Shown here in pieces: positions 26,782-35,672 of a stretch of 64,000 nucleotides of DNA. Positions within the stretch are counted from its first letter, which is position 1; every line of letters starts with the position of its first letter. Source of the stretch: Acetivibrio saccincola. GTDB lineage: Bacteria; Bacillota; Clostridia; Acetivibrionales; Acetivibrionaceae. A program made the position numbers and the translations under genes. The stretch spans positions 1,550,001 to 1,614,000 of the forward strand of contig NZ_CP025197.1 of the NCBI RefSeq assembly GCF_002844395.1. Direction: 5' to 3'. The notes beneath the pieces are model-generated. The model was not told the DNA's origin, did no database searches, and saw nothing but the letters and a program-made list of their open reading frames with translations.

Positions 26782-26784
26782 AGT

Positions 26785-27228
26785 TTTAGAAAATCCTGCA
26801 AACCCGCATGAATAGCGAATTTTGAGATTTGTTGCCCCATTTTGATATAATGAAAAAGAAAACATAGAAATGTTAAGGGTTTAGAAAATCCTGCAAACCT
26901 GCATGAATAGCGGATTTTGGGCAATTTTTTTATAAAAAATAACATTTTTCTATTCTATGGAATAGAATATTAAACAAAAATCTAATACTTTAGAAAATCC
27001 CGCAAACTTAGATGAAACACAGTAAAATCAATACTTTTAAGGATTTTGTTTATTTTTATTTATCAGAATAGGAAGAACAAAATATTAATATAATTTTCAT
27101 ATTAAACGTACATCAAACCGTAGGAAATATTGCAGTAGTTGTTGGAAGAAACGACATCAAGAATTAAAAAATAAATGGAAACGTGAAAAATGGAATAAAG
27201 GAAGAAGTTTAGAAAATCCTGCAAACCT
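26785..27228 (+). repeat. local repeat family, four copies (TTTAGAAAATCCTGCAAAC)
   Basis: Copies start at 26785, 26880, 26989 and 27208. The first two are 39 nt and can fold with arms AAAATCC and GGATTTT (one mismatch in the first); the third shares about 19 nt; the fourth is cut after about 21 nt by the start of duplicated segment 2. Between copies one and two is another promoter-like pair, TTGAGA (26822) and TATAAT (26846), with no gene behind it. Confidence 0.75.
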
Positions 27229-27265
27229 GAATAAAGTACTTATAATATATAAAAAATGGCTCTAA
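27089..27265 (+). pseudogene. basic CxxC-containing coding remnant
   Basis: An open frame of 58 codons without a start codon encodes a very basic segment, RRKYCSSCWKKRHQEL, followed by a Lys/Trp-rich helix. It runs through the fourth repeat copy into the duplicated deacetylase leader, where it stops. The CxxC and basic helix recall a small zinc-ribbon or nucleic-acid-binding protein. It may be a fragment fused by the duplication, or a chance frame. Confidence 0.25.
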
Positions 27266-27922
27266 ACCAATAGTAAAAAGGTTTATGAGCCTTTTTTAGT
27301 CCCTGGGCATATGTTTTATTGCATATATATTTCTCCCATACAATATTATTAATATAAGAAATTAATATTGTTCGGGAGAATATTTTCTATGAAGCTCTAT
27401 GTTATTAAAATTAACAGCATATTAAAAAGTATTTTTTTAGCCTCTATGGCAATTATATTGTTTGCAATGGTTTTTTATTTTAAAGAGGAAGTTGCAACGG
27501 TTTTCCAACAAAAGAGGGATTTACCCATATATTCAGTGGACTGCCCTGACAAAAAAATAGCAATTACTTTTGATTGTGCATGGGGAAGCGATGATATACC
27601 TGACATATTGGACACATTGGAAAAACACCAGGTAAAAGCTTCTTTTTTTATTGTGGGTACATGGGCAGAAAAATTTCCTGATGCTGTAAGATTAATTTCT
27701 GAAGCAGGTCATGATGTGGGAAATCACTCCTATTCACATATAAAAATGGGGAGTGTTGACCGGAACCGGATAAAAGATGAGATTATTAAATGTGACAGTG
27801 TTTTGGAAAAAATCACAGGTAAAGAAGTTAACCTCTTTAGACCGCCTTATGGGGAGTATAATAATGATGTGATAAGGGTGGCTAGGGAACTAAATCACTA
27901 TACAATTCAATGGGATGTGGAT
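27230..27922 (+). repeat. duplicated segment, copy 2
   Basis: 693 bases that repeat 25768-26451 in direct orientation, 1462 bases downstream, with the 9 bases CTGCCCTGA retained. Its left edge joins directly to a truncated copy of the local repeat family. Its right edge lies inside the intact deacetylase gene at the GAT of VDSL. Confidence 0.92.
27253..27297 (+). terminator. duplicated terminator upstream of the intact deacetylase
   Basis: Same stem-loop as at 25791-25835, carried over by the duplication. Confidence 0.7.
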
Positions 27923-28165
27923 AGTTTAGATTGGCATCCGGATATCACCATAGAAGAAATACATAATAGAATAAAAAAAGGCGTAAAGAACGGTTCAATT
28001 TTATTGTTTCACAATGATACAAAGCACACTGCAAATATAATTTCAGATATAATTGTTAATTTAAAAAACAGTGGCTATAGCTTTGTACCGGTTTCAGAGT
28101 TGATAATTAAAGAAGACTATTATATTGACAATACAGGAAGGCAGATAAAAAAACAAAAATCCTGA
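27389..28165 (+). CDS. polysaccharide deacetylase (PdaB-like)
   Basis: A 258-residue membrane-anchored or secreted NodB-fold deacetylase, expected to remove acetyl groups from peptidoglycan or other N-acetylglucosamine polymers. An N-terminal hydrophobic helix (SIFLASMAIILFAMVFYF) precedes the catalytic domain. Motifs are in order: TFDCAWGSDD (motif 1, with Cys-Ala in place of Asp-Gly), GNHSYSH (metal His pair), RPPYGEYN, DSLDWHPD and LLFHND. The start is ATG 27389 behind CGGGAG; TTG 27368 is a possible alternative. The size and motif 1 variant match sporulation-type PdaB proteins. An almost identical truncated copy lies 1.46 kb upstream. Confidence 0.9.
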   Translation: MKLYVIKINSILKSIFLASMAIILFAMVFYFKEEVATVFQQKRDLPIYSVDCPDKKIAITFDCAWGSDDIPDILDTLEKHQVKASFFIVGTWAEKFPDAVRLISEAGHDVGNHSYSHIKMGSVDRNRIKDEIIKCDSVLEKITGKEVNLFRPPYGEYNNDVIRVARELNHYTIQWDVDSLDWHPDITIEEIHNRIKKGVKNGSILLFHNDTKHTANIISDIIVNLKNSGYSFVPVSELIIKEDYYIDNTGRQIKKQKS

Positions 28166-28254
28166 TTTTACTTAAAACTTAGCACATAAAAAACAAAAAA
28201 AAAGGAAACATAAATATTACAGCATAAAATGTAATATGAAATGAGGTATATTAA

Positions 28255-28905
28255 TTGCTTATAGCAGGTATAATTGGTCAAAACAACAAGGATAAGATAT
28301 CCCGTTTAATTCACCGTATCTTCTCAAACTCAAATAAAAGAATAAGCATTGTAGATTCTAAAAATTTGTCAAATTTTGATGCAAAAAGAATTAAAGACTA
28401 TTTTAATGAACTTGAAAAAAACAATGTTGACATTGCCATTTTAAAGATAGATTTTAAAGACCTATTAAAAGAAATTTTCTATAATATTAAATTTGATGTT
28501 ATCATTTTTACAGATAAAGCCGATGAAATTGATGAAGATAAAATTGAGACTTACAGAAAAATAATGAAAAAAACATTTTCATTATTAAATGAAAATGGTG
28601 TTGCAATTGTAAATTCTGACGATAATGACCTTAGCAGTTTTTTAAGCGGGATAAAACACTATATAGTTACATATGGTTTTAATTTAAAGGCAAGTATAAC
28701 CACTTCAAGTGTGGGAGATTTTATGGATAAAGATGATATTATGTGTTGTTTGCAAAGAACAATACATACAAAAAACGGCAAAATCCTCGAACCGCAAGAA
28801 TTTAAGATAAAAGCTGATTTAAACGGTATGGATCTGTATAATGTCTTGGCAGCAGCTACTTTTGCTCTAATTAATGGTGTGGATGTAAATTTAATAAACA
28901 ATTAG
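28255..28905 (+). CDS. Mur-ligase-like protein lacking a recognisable P-loop
   Basis: A 216-residue protein. The second half reads like the central domain of Mur ligases: LLNENGVAIVNSDDNDLSSF, YIVTYGFNLKASITTSSV, a strand-rich segment, and ADLNGMDLYNVLAAATFALI with the conserved Asn-x-x-A-A-x-A. The N-terminus (IAGIIGQNNKDKISRLIHRI) stands where GTNGKT would be, so the ATP-binding loop looks lost, and the usual C-terminal ligase domain is absent. It may be a non-catalytic relative with a regulatory or binding role. The start is TTG 28255 with AATGAGG upstream. The neighbouring deacetylase also acts on peptidoglycan. Confidence 0.6.
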   Translation: MLIAGIIGQNNKDKISRLIHRIFSNSNKRISIVDSKNLSNFDAKRIKDYFNELEKNNVDIAILKIDFKDLLKEIFYNIKFDVIIFTDKADEIDEDKIETYRKIMKKTFSLLNENGVAIVNSDDNDLSSFLSGIKHYIVTYGFNLKASITTSSVGDFMDKDDIMCCLQRTIHTKNGKILEPQEFKIKADLNGMDLYNVLAAATFALINGVDVNLINN

Positions 28906-29214
28906 TATGAATAATTAGTATGAACAATTTAATTTTTTATTATTTTATATGATTTTGTATCTTAATTTCTTATAATAAAAATGCAAAAATTAATAATGTT
29001 TGCAAGATGAAAAAAATATACTATAATATACTATAATAAATGTTAATATATTATAATAAATGTTGAAGATGCTTTACTGGTGAAATTAGAAACTATTTAA
29101 AAATGAATTGACAAAAGTAATTCTAAAAATGACTTTTCTTGAATAAACATTACATTAGGTGTATTTTAGCAGTACCAAATAACGCAACGAGCCTAAGAGA
29201 GGAGTGGGGGGCAA
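28906..29214. other. AT-rich intergenic region with degenerate repeats
   Basis: About 310 bases without a gene. Around 29020-29070 there are overlapping ACTATAATA and TATAATAAATGTT repeats, which give several TATAAT-like sequences. A perfect TTGACA at 29108-29113 has no good -10 at 17 bases. The promoter of the SSB-like gene must lie here. Confidence 0.4.
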
Positions 29215-29886
29215 ATGGTCGAAAACATCATTGAGAACAACATGGTGACCATTTCCGGTAAAATAATATCAGAAGCAGAATTTAGCCATGAGGTTTACGG
29301 TGAAGGATTTTATTCTTTCATGCTAGAAGTGCCAAGATTAAGTGACAGTACCGACAAAATATGTATAACCATATCGGAACGGCTGACTTCTAAGGAAAAT
29401 TTAGAAATTGGAAGGTATGTAGAAATTGAAGGACAATTCCGTTCTTACAACAATTACAATAATACCAGCGGCAACAGGCTGATTTTGACGGTGTTTGCCA
29501 GGGAAATTAATTTTTTGGAAGATGAGAAGAAGATAAAAAATCCTAATCAGATTTACCTTAATGGATTTATCTGTAAGACCCCTACCTACCGAACAACTCC
29601 TTTCGGCAGAGAGATTACAGATATACTTCTGGCTGTAAACAGGCCGTATAACAAGTCTGATTATATACCTTGCATAGCCTGGGGAAGAAATGCCCGTTTT
29701 TCCTCTAAATTAGAAGTAGGTCAAAACATAAAAATATGGGGAAGAATTCAGAGCAGGGATTATCAAAAGAAGCTTGAAACAGGTGAGACTGTCACTAAAA
29801 CAGCTTATGAAGTATCTATTTCAAAAATGGAAATATGCAGTAAAAACAATCAAAAGGAAGGTACAGAAGAAGATTTGACAGAGTAA
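29215..29886 (+). CDS. single-stranded-DNA-binding-like protein with two OB folds
   Basis: A 223-residue protein that reads as two consecutive OB-fold domains, residues about 8-105 and 112-210. The first has VTISGKIISEAEFSHEV and RYVEIEGQFRSYNNYNN, the second IYLNGFICKTPTYRTTPFGR, ITDILLAVNRPY and GQNIKIWGRIQSRDYQKK, which are the strand patterns of SSB proteins. It lacks the acidic DDDIPF-like tail of replicative SSB, so it is probably an accessory nucleic-acid binder. AGGAGTGGGG precedes ATG 29215. A NusG-II gene follows 10 bases later. Confidence 0.75.
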   Translation: MVENIIENNMVTISGKIISEAEFSHEVYGEGFYSFMLEVPRLSDSTDKICITISERLTSKENLEIGRYVEIEGQFRSYNNYNNTSGNRLILTVFAREINFLEDEKKIKNPNQIYLNGFICKTPTYRTTPFGREITDILLAVNRPYNKSDYIPCIAWGRNARFSSKLEVGQNIKIWGRIQSRDYQKKLETGETVTKTAYEVSISKMEICSKNNQKEGTEEDLTE

Positions 29887-29896
29887 GGATGTTTTT

Positions 29897-30295
29897 ATGT
29901 TTAAAAAAGGTGATATAATTATATACACAGCCATTTTAGCAATTATACTTGTTTCGTCTATAGGGGTTTATTATTACAGGTTTGATGATAAAAATGATAA
30001 AAAAGTTGCAATTATAAAACAGGATAATGTGGTAATTGAGAAAGTATTTATAGATGATTTGAATGAATTAAAAGAGATAAAACTATTTGGAAATGATGAT
30101 GTTATTATACATGCCCAAAATGGGCGTATCAGATTTTATAAATCTGGCTGCCCTGATAAGGTATGCGTTGAAAGCGGATGGATTTCTAAAAAAGGGGAAA
30201 TGGCGGTGTGCCTTCCATATAGAATTATAATCAAAATTGAAGGCACAGGTGATGAATTGAACACAGGGGATGAAGTGGATATAATAACACATTAG
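29897..30295 (+). CDS. NusG domain II-containing membrane protein
   Basis: A 132-residue protein with one N-terminal membrane helix (IIYTAILAIILVSSIGVYYY) and an extracytoplasmic NusG-II domain ending SGCPDKVCVESGWISKKGEM-AVCLPYRIIIKI. The paired cysteines are typical of the family. It is usually encoded next to a Gx transporter gene, as here (32 bases to the next start). Its function is unknown; a link to membrane redox or quinone/isoprenoid metabolism has been proposed for similar gene pairs. Confidence 0.85.
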   Translation: MFKKGDIIIYTAILAIILVSSIGVYYYRFDDKNDKKVAIIKQDNVVIEKVFIDDLNELKEIKLFGNDDVIIHAQNGRIRFYKSGCPDKVCVESGWISKKGEMAVCLPYRIIIKIEGTGDELNTGDEVDIITH

Positions 30296-30327
30296 TATAG
30301 TAAAAATTCTATTAGAAAGGGATATAT

Positions 30328-30840
30328 GTGAATAAAACAAAAAAATTAGTTTTATTATCGCTTTTTATATCGCAGGCTTTAGTTTTGTCAATAATTGAAT
30401 CATGGATACCTTTTCCTATGGTGGTGCCAGGGGTGAAGCTTGGACTTGCAAATATTATTACACTTATTGTAATAATATTTTTTAATTTTAAGGAAGCTTT
30501 AATTGTCGTCATAATAAGAACCATGCTCTCTTCAATATTTGGAGGGGGCGGTTTTGTTGTTTTTTTATTTAGCTGTGCAGGGGGGGTATTAAGTACAATT
30601 GTCATGGCAGGTTTATATAAAATAAAAAATAATTTTTTCAGTATCGTAGGAATCAGCGTGGCAGGAGCTGCAGCACACAATACAGGGCAGGTACTGGTTG
30701 CAGCTTTATTAATGAAAGATATAGTTGTAATTACTTTACTTCCGGTAATTCTTACTTTAGGCAGCGCAATGGGTGTTCTGGTGGGTATTATAAGCACTTT
30801 TCTCACGGACAGGCTTAAAAATATTCTTGAAAACATTTAA
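30328..30840 (+). CDS. Gx transporter family protein
   Basis: A 170-residue membrane protein with about five helices. The N-terminal MVVPGVKLGLANIITLIVI and the central GGGGFVVFLFSCAGGVLST are typical of the Gx transporter family (older name: heptaprenyl diphosphate synthase component I). The fold is that of the substrate-binding S components of ECF transporters; the substrate is unknown. The start is GTG 30328 behind GAAAGGG. It forms a pair with the NusG-II gene. Confidence 0.82.
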   Translation: MNKTKKLVLLSLFISQALVLSIIESWIPFPMVVPGVKLGLANIITLIVIIFFNFKEALIVVIIRTMLSSIFGGGGFVVFLFSCAGGVLSTIVMAGLYKIKNNFFSIVGISVAGAAAHNTGQVLVAALLMKDIVVITLLPVILTLGSAMGVLVGIISTFLTDRLKNILENI

Positions 30841-30925
30841 AATTTATATTATGGTATAGCTAATATTATGGTATAATTATAGGTAAGTATTATTTATAAG
30901 TAAGTATTATTTGAGGAAAGGATAG

Positions 30926-31351
30926 ATGCCGATGATAAAAGTAATTTGTGGGAAAAAGGGCGTGGGAAAGACAAGAGTTTTAGTTGATTCCTCAAACAGT
31001 CTTGTGGAAATCTGTACAGGAGTTGTAGCATTTATTGATGGATGCAGACGGAGCAAGTTAATGTATGAGCTAAATCACAAGATAAGGTACATCAACATAT
31101 CTGAATTTCCTGTAAAAATTGACAGTTCTGATGTCTTTCTTGGTTTCTTGTGTGGAATTATTTCAGCAAATTACGATGTTAATGGAGTATTTATAGATGA
31201 TATTACTACCATTGTGGGTAATGATGTTGATGGGTTGAAAAAGCTATTTGAGGGCATAAAGGAGATTTCTGACAAATACAATATAAACTTTAGCATATCA
31301 ATTGAAGGAGATCCAAATTCTATGCCGGAGTTTATTAAAGAGTATTACTAA
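30926..31351 (+). CDS. P-loop NTPase-like hypothetical protein
   Basis: A 141-residue protein with a Walker A motif near the N-terminus (VICGKKGVGKTRVLVDSSN) and a hydrophobic strand ending in two acidic residues (GVFIDDITTIVG) that could be Walker B. No other domain is present, so it is a minimal NTPase of unknown function. GAGGAAAGG precedes ATG 30926; a second ATG lies two codons later. A terminator follows. Confidence 0.65.
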   Translation: MPMIKVICGKKGVGKTRVLVDSSNSLVEICTGVVAFIDGCRRSKLMYELNHKIRYINISEFPVKIDSSDVFLGFLCGIISANYDVNGVFIDDITTIVGNDVDGLKKLFEGIKEISDKYNINFSISIEGDPNSMPEFIKEYY

Positions 31352-31355
31352 AACA

Positions 31356-31388
31356 TAGTTGATGAATAAAGAAGCTATGTTTTATTTT
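31356..31388 (+). terminator. Rho-independent terminator after the P-loop gene
   Basis: AAACATAG pairs with CTATGTTT around a 15-nt loop, followed by TTATTTTT. Confidence 0.55.
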
Positions 31389-31551
31389 TATGTCATAAGT
31401 TGTGATGAATTTTAAATAAATAAAATTAAACTAAATATATAAAACTAAATATATTTAAAAGAATTATTATACTTATATACTTAAACCTTATTGTACTTAA
31501 AATTATTAAATAAAATGTAATTTATTTAGATAAATTAAAATAAATTTAAAT

Positions 31552-31602
31552 AGAGAAAAAGGCTTATAGCCCGTAAATTGTGGACTATAGCCTTTTCTCT
31601 TT
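31552..31602. terminator. strong hairpin upstream of priA
   Basis: AGAGAAAAAGGCTTATAG pairs with CTATAGCCTTTTCTCT (one bulged A) around a 15-nt loop. It lies 120 bases before priA with A and T runs on both sides. It may be a second terminator for the upstream genes or an attenuator in the priA leader. The remaining 31389-31551 stretch is AT-rich without a gene. Confidence 0.65.
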
Positions 31603-31723
31603 AAGATTTATAAAAAAATTTTATAAGTTTTTTAAAGAGTTAGAAAAGGGATTGTGTTGCTTAAAAGTTACCGGTGTTGTTATAATGATGTTGTTATTAT
31701 AAAAACCATTTGGATGGAGTAAT

Positions 31724-34171
31724 ATGTATAAAATTGCAGCAGTTGTTATCAGTAATTGTACAAGAAAATTTGATAAGGAGTATCACTATATAATTCCATG
31801 TGAATTAAAAGATGCAATAAATACAGGAAACCGGGTGATTGTTCCCTTTGGCAAGGGGAACAGGCATGTTGAGGGATATGTTTTTGACATTATTGAAAAG
31901 TCTGAGATAGAAGGATTAAAGAAGATAAAGGATGTTGTTGACAGCAAGCCTTTATTAAGTTCTTCTATGATTAGACTTGCTAAGTGGATGAAAAAGCGGT
32001 ATATCTGTACCTACTCAGATGTTATAAAGTGTATGCTGCCCCCGGGCATTAGTGTGAAAAGCTCAAAAACTGTGGTGCTTAAAAAATATGAAGAAAACCT
32101 TAGGGGAAATAACGGAAAAATAGTTGAGGTGCTAAATTCATGCGGGGGCAAAAAAGACTATGAAGAACTTAGGGAAATTATAAATTCTAGGACTTTTACA
32201 AAAAATATAAAAAACTTACAGGAACTTGGTGTTGTGGATGTTGTTGAAGAGTTTACAACAGGTGTAAACAAAAAATACTATAAGGCTGCATTTATTATAA
32301 AACCCGTAGAAGAAATTATTGAAGAAATTGAAGCAAATGAAATAAAGAGCATAAAACAAATTAGGGTGCTTGAAATGCTAATTGAAAATGAATACATCTC
32401 GACAAGTGATATAATGAGGTTTTTAGGTGTGTCTTCAAGTGTTTTAAATGCTTTAAAGAAAAAGGGCTATATTGATTATAAAGAGATTGAAGTAAAAAGA
32501 GACCCCCATGAAAATACTGTTTTTGAAAAAACTTTTCCGCTAGAGCCTACACGGGAGCAGGCGGATGTATTGGAAAGAACAAAAAAAATTATGGATGAAG
32601 GAAAATTTAAAGAAATTCTTTTGCATGGGGTTACAGGAAGCGGGAAAACAGAAGTTTACCTTCAGCTTATACAAAAGTGCATTGATAAAGGAAAGCAGGC
32701 TATTGTGCTGGTTCCTGAAATATCTTTGACACCACAGATGGTGGCAAGGTTTAAGGGAAGGTTTGGAAATGATGTGGCGGTACTGCACAGCAGGCTGTCC
32801 TTAGGGGAACGCTATGACCAGTGGAGGGTTATAAGGGACGGCAAAATTAAAGTTGTGGTTGGGGCAAGGTCGGCTGTTTTTGCCCCGGTGAATAATTTAG
32901 GGCTTATAATAATTGATGAAGAGCATGAAACTTCGTATAAGTCTGAGATAAACCCTAAGTATCATGCGGCTGATGTGGCAAGAATCAGGTGCAAAATTGA
33001 AAATGCTGTTTTGCTGCACGGTTCTGCCACCCCTTCTGTTGAGACCTACTATAGGGCAAAGACAGGAAAAATAGAGCTTATGGAAATGAAAAAAAGAGCT
33101 AATGATATGGTTCTACCAAAGGCATATATTGTAGATATGAGGGATGAACTTAGCAGCGGGAACAGGACGGTTTTTAGCAGGAAACTTTCTCAGGAGATAA
33201 AGAAAAATATAGAAGAAAACCAACAAACTATAATATTTTTAAACAGGAGGGGGTATGCTTCTTTTATATTGTGCAGGAATTGCGGACATTCCCTTATGTG
33301 TCCTAATTGCAGCATTACCCTTACTTACCACGCTTATGACAAGAGATTGATATGTCATTATTGCGGGTATACAACAAAAAAGCCTGATGCATGTCCTAAA
33401 TGCAAAAGCACTTATATTAGAAGTTTTGGAATTGGAACCCAAAAAATAGAGGAAGAAATAAAAAATCATTTTGAAGGTGCTACAGTTTTGCGCATGGATA
33501 TGGACACCACAATGAGGAAAAATTCTCATGAAAAGATTTTAAAAACTTTTAAAGAAGAAAATATAAATGTAATGGTTGGAACCCAGATGGTTGCAAAAGG
33601 CCATGATTTTCCAAATGTGACCCTGGTAGGGGTTATAGCAGCAGACAGCCTTTTAAATACAGGGGATTTCAGGGCGACGGAAAAGACCTTCCAGCTGATA
33701 ACCCAGGTGGCAGGAAGGGCGGGAAGGGGAAAGGTGGAAGGAAGGGTGGTAATACAGACATACAACACCGAAAACTTTAGTATTGTATGTGCATGCAACC
33801 ACGATTATAATTCCTTTTATGAAAATGAAATACTTTTAAGAGAACAGCTTCTGTATCCGCCATTTACCAATCTTGCATCGGTAATACTCAGCGGTACTAA
33901 CGAGAAGATGGTGATTGATAAAGCTAATAAAGTGGCAAAAAAAATTCATGAGAGTTTTAAAGGGATGAAGGGAATATATAAAGTATTAGGACCTTTGAGG
34001 GCACCTTTGTCTAAAATAAAAAACAAATACAGATGGAGGATAATTATAAAGTGTGAAAGGCTGACGGAACTTTTAGAGGTTTTAACAAAAGTTACAGATG
34101 ATTATTATAACTCTGGCAGAAAAAATTCTGTCAGTCTCAGTGTGGATATAAACCCTGTAAATATGTTATAA
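31724..34171 (+). CDS. priA: primosomal protein N' (replication restart helicase PriA)
   Basis: An 815-residue helicase that reloads the replisome at stalled forks. The N-terminal 3'-DNA-binding domain is followed by a DEAH helicase core: LLHGVTGSGKTEVYLQLIQ (Walker A), LVPEISLTPQM, LIIIDEEHETSYK, and motif VI QLITQVAGRAGRG. The zinc-binding insert has four pairs of cysteines (CRNCGHSLMCPNC and CHYCG..CPKC). It opens the conserved operon that runs to thiN; the leader contains a strong hairpin. Confidence 0.97.
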   Translation: MYKIAAVVISNCTRKFDKEYHYIIPCELKDAINTGNRVIVPFGKGNRHVEGYVFDIIEKSEIEGLKKIKDVVDSKPLLSSSMIRLAKWMKKRYICTYSDVIKCMLPPGISVKSSKTVVLKKYEENLRGNNGKIVEVLNSCGGKKDYEELREIINSRTFTKNIKNLQELGVVDVVEEFTTGVNKKYYKAAFIIKPVEEIIEEIEANEIKSIKQIRVLEMLIENEYISTSDIMRFLGVSSSVLNALKKKGYIDYKEIEVKRDPHENTVFEKTFPLEPTREQADVLERTKKIMDEGKFKEILLHGVTGSGKTEVYLQLIQKCIDKGKQAIVLVPEISLTPQMVARFKGRFGNDVAVLHSRLSLGERYDQWRVIRDGKIKVVVGARSAVFAPVNNLGLIIIDEEHETSYKSEINPKYHAADVARIRCKIENAVLLHGSATPSVETYYRAKTGKIELMEMKKRANDMVLPKAYIVDMRDELSSGNRTVFSRKLSQEIKKNIEENQQTIIFLNRRGYASFILCRNCGHSLMCPNCSITLTYHAYDKRLICHYCGYTTKKPDACPKCKSTYIRSFGIGTQKIEEEIKNHFEGATVLRMDMDTTMRKNSHEKILKTFKEENINVMVGTQMVAKGHDFPNVTLVGVIAADSLLNTGDFRATEKTFQLITQVAGRAGRGKVEGRVVIQTYNTENFSIVCACNHDYNSFYENEILLREQLLYPPFTNLASVILSGTNEKMVIDKANKVAKKIHESFKGMKGIYKVLGPLRAPLSKIKNKYRWRIIIKCERLTELLEVLTKVTDDYYNSGRKNSVSLSVDINPVNML

Positions 34172-34230
34172 TGATACAATGTTGTAAGTTTTAAATTTTT
34201 TAAAGTAACCAGGTAATGGAGGGAAATCAC

Positions 34231-34740
34231 ATGGCAATAAGAAATATAAGAACCAATGAAGATGAAATATTAAGAAAAAAATCCAAAAAAGTTGATGTGA
34301 TAGATGACAGGATTTTAACCCTTTTAGATGATATGGCTGAAACGATGTATTATTCAAAGGGAGTTGGGCTGGCAGCGCCCCAGGTGGGAGTGTTAAGAAG
34401 AGTTGTGGTAATTGATGTGGGTGATGGCTTGATAGAGCTTATTAACCCTGAAATAATAGAAAAAGAGGGTGAGAAAAAGGAAATTGAAGGCTGCCTTAGT
34501 TTTCCGGGGCTTTTGGGGGAAGTAGTAAGACCTGAGCGTGTAGTGGTGTCTGCCCTAAACAGAAATGGAGAAAAAATAACCCTTGAAGGGGAAGATCTTT
34601 TGGCAAGGGCATTTTGCCATGAAATTGACCATCTTGACGGGGTATTATTTGTAGATAAAGTTGAAAGATTTATAAGCAGGGATGAACTTGAAAGAGATAA
34701 CGAAGAAATAGATGATGAAGAAAGAGGTGAAGAAGGTTGA
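34231..34740 (+). CDS. def: peptide deformylase
   Basis: A 169-residue metalloenzyme that removes the formyl group from new polypeptides. The three motifs are present: [19 protein letters not shown] with the metal Cys, and CHEIDHLDG with the HExxH metal site. Start ATG 34231 is preferred because TGGAGGG at 34217-34223 is correctly placed; an ATG at 34216 lies within that ribosome binding site. The C-terminal 20 residues are very acidic. The stop overlaps the fmt start by four bases, indicating translational coupling. Confidence 0.96.
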   Translation: MAIRNIRTNEDEILRKKSKKVDVIDDRILTLLDDMAETMYYSKGVGLAAPQVGVLRRVVVIDVGDGLIELINPEIIEKEGEKKEIEGCLSFPGLLGEVVRPERVVVSALNRNGEKITLEGEDLLARAFCHEIDHLDGVLFVDKVERFISRDELERDNEEIDDEERGEEG

Positions 34741-35672
34741 GAATAGTTTTTATGGGTACTCCTGAGTTTGCCCTGCCAAGTCTTGATATGCTTGTAAATG
34801 AAGGTTATGAAGTAGCTGCAGTTGTTACGCAGCCTGATAAGCCGGCAAAAAGAGGCAAAAAAATCACCCCTCCCCCTGTAAAGGAGTATGCCATAAGTAA
34901 AGGGTTGAGAGTTTTGCAGCCTGAAAAAATAAAAACCCTGGAGTTTTTAAAAACATTAGAAGAAATAAAACCGGATCTTCTTATAACGGCAGCTTACGGT
35001 AAAATACTTTCAAAAGAAATATTGGAACTTCCGCCTTTAGGATGTATAAATGTTCATGCTTCCCTTTTGCCTAAATACAGGGGGGCTGCACCTATACACT
35101 GGTGTATTATAAACGGTGAAAAAATTACAGGAATTACCACCATGTACACCAATGAAGGGTTAGATACAGGGGATATACTATTAAAGGCTGAGGTGACCAT
35201 AACAGATGACATGACTGCCGGGGAGCTTCATGATAAATTGTCGGTTTTAGGGGCTGAAGTTTTAAAAGAGACACTTCAAAAGTTGAAGAAAAATGAGCTT
35301 GAAAGAATTCCACAGGATGATGGTGAGGCTACATATGCTCCCATTATAACCAAAGATATTGGAAAAATAGACTGGTCAAAGTCATCCTGTGAAATTTACA
35401 ATTTAATCAGGGGCACAAATCCCTGGCCGGGAGCTTTTACCCATTACAAAGGTGCTGTAATGAAAGTATGGAAGTCTGAAATAGTGGATGAAGAGCCCTG
35501 TGGCGGTTTAAAGCCGGGTACAATACTAAGGGTTAGTAAAGAGGGGATTGTAGTTTGCTGCGGCAAAGGAAAAATAAATATAAAAGAAGTTCAATTTGCT
35601 TCCTGCCGGAGAATGTGTGTAGCTGATTATATTTGTGGAAATAAAATAGATGAAGGTGAAATACTTGAATAA
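34737..35672 (+). CDS. fmt: methionyl-tRNA formyltransferase
   Basis: A 311-residue enzyme that formylates initiator Met-tRNA with 10-formyl-tetrahydrofolate. It has the N-terminal [19 protein letters not shown], the catalytic segment [19 protein letters not shown] (Asn, His), and [11 protein letters not shown]. The start is TTG 34737, overlapping the def stop (TTGA), the usual coupled arrangement. The C-terminal OB domain is complete. Confidence 0.96.
   Translation: MRIVFMGTPEFALPSLDMLVNEGYEVAAVVTQPDKPAKRGKKITPPPVKEYAISKGLRVLQPEKIKTLEFLKTLEEIKPDLLITAAYGKILSKEILELPPLGCINVHASLLPKYRGAAPIHWCIINGEKITGITTMYTNEGLDTGDILLKAEVTITDDMTAGELHDKLSVLGAEVLKETLQKLKKNELERIPQDDGEATYAPIITKDIGKIDWSKSSCEIYNLIRGTNPWPGAFTHYKGAVMKVWKSEIVDEEPCGGLKPGTILRVSKEGIVVCCGKGKINIKEVQFASCRRMCVADYICGNKIDEGEILE

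Noticed and set aside
26785-27228. Possible CRISPR array
   Set aside because: Only four copies, unequal spacing (about 95, 109 and 219 bases), diverging repeats and no cas genes in the window.
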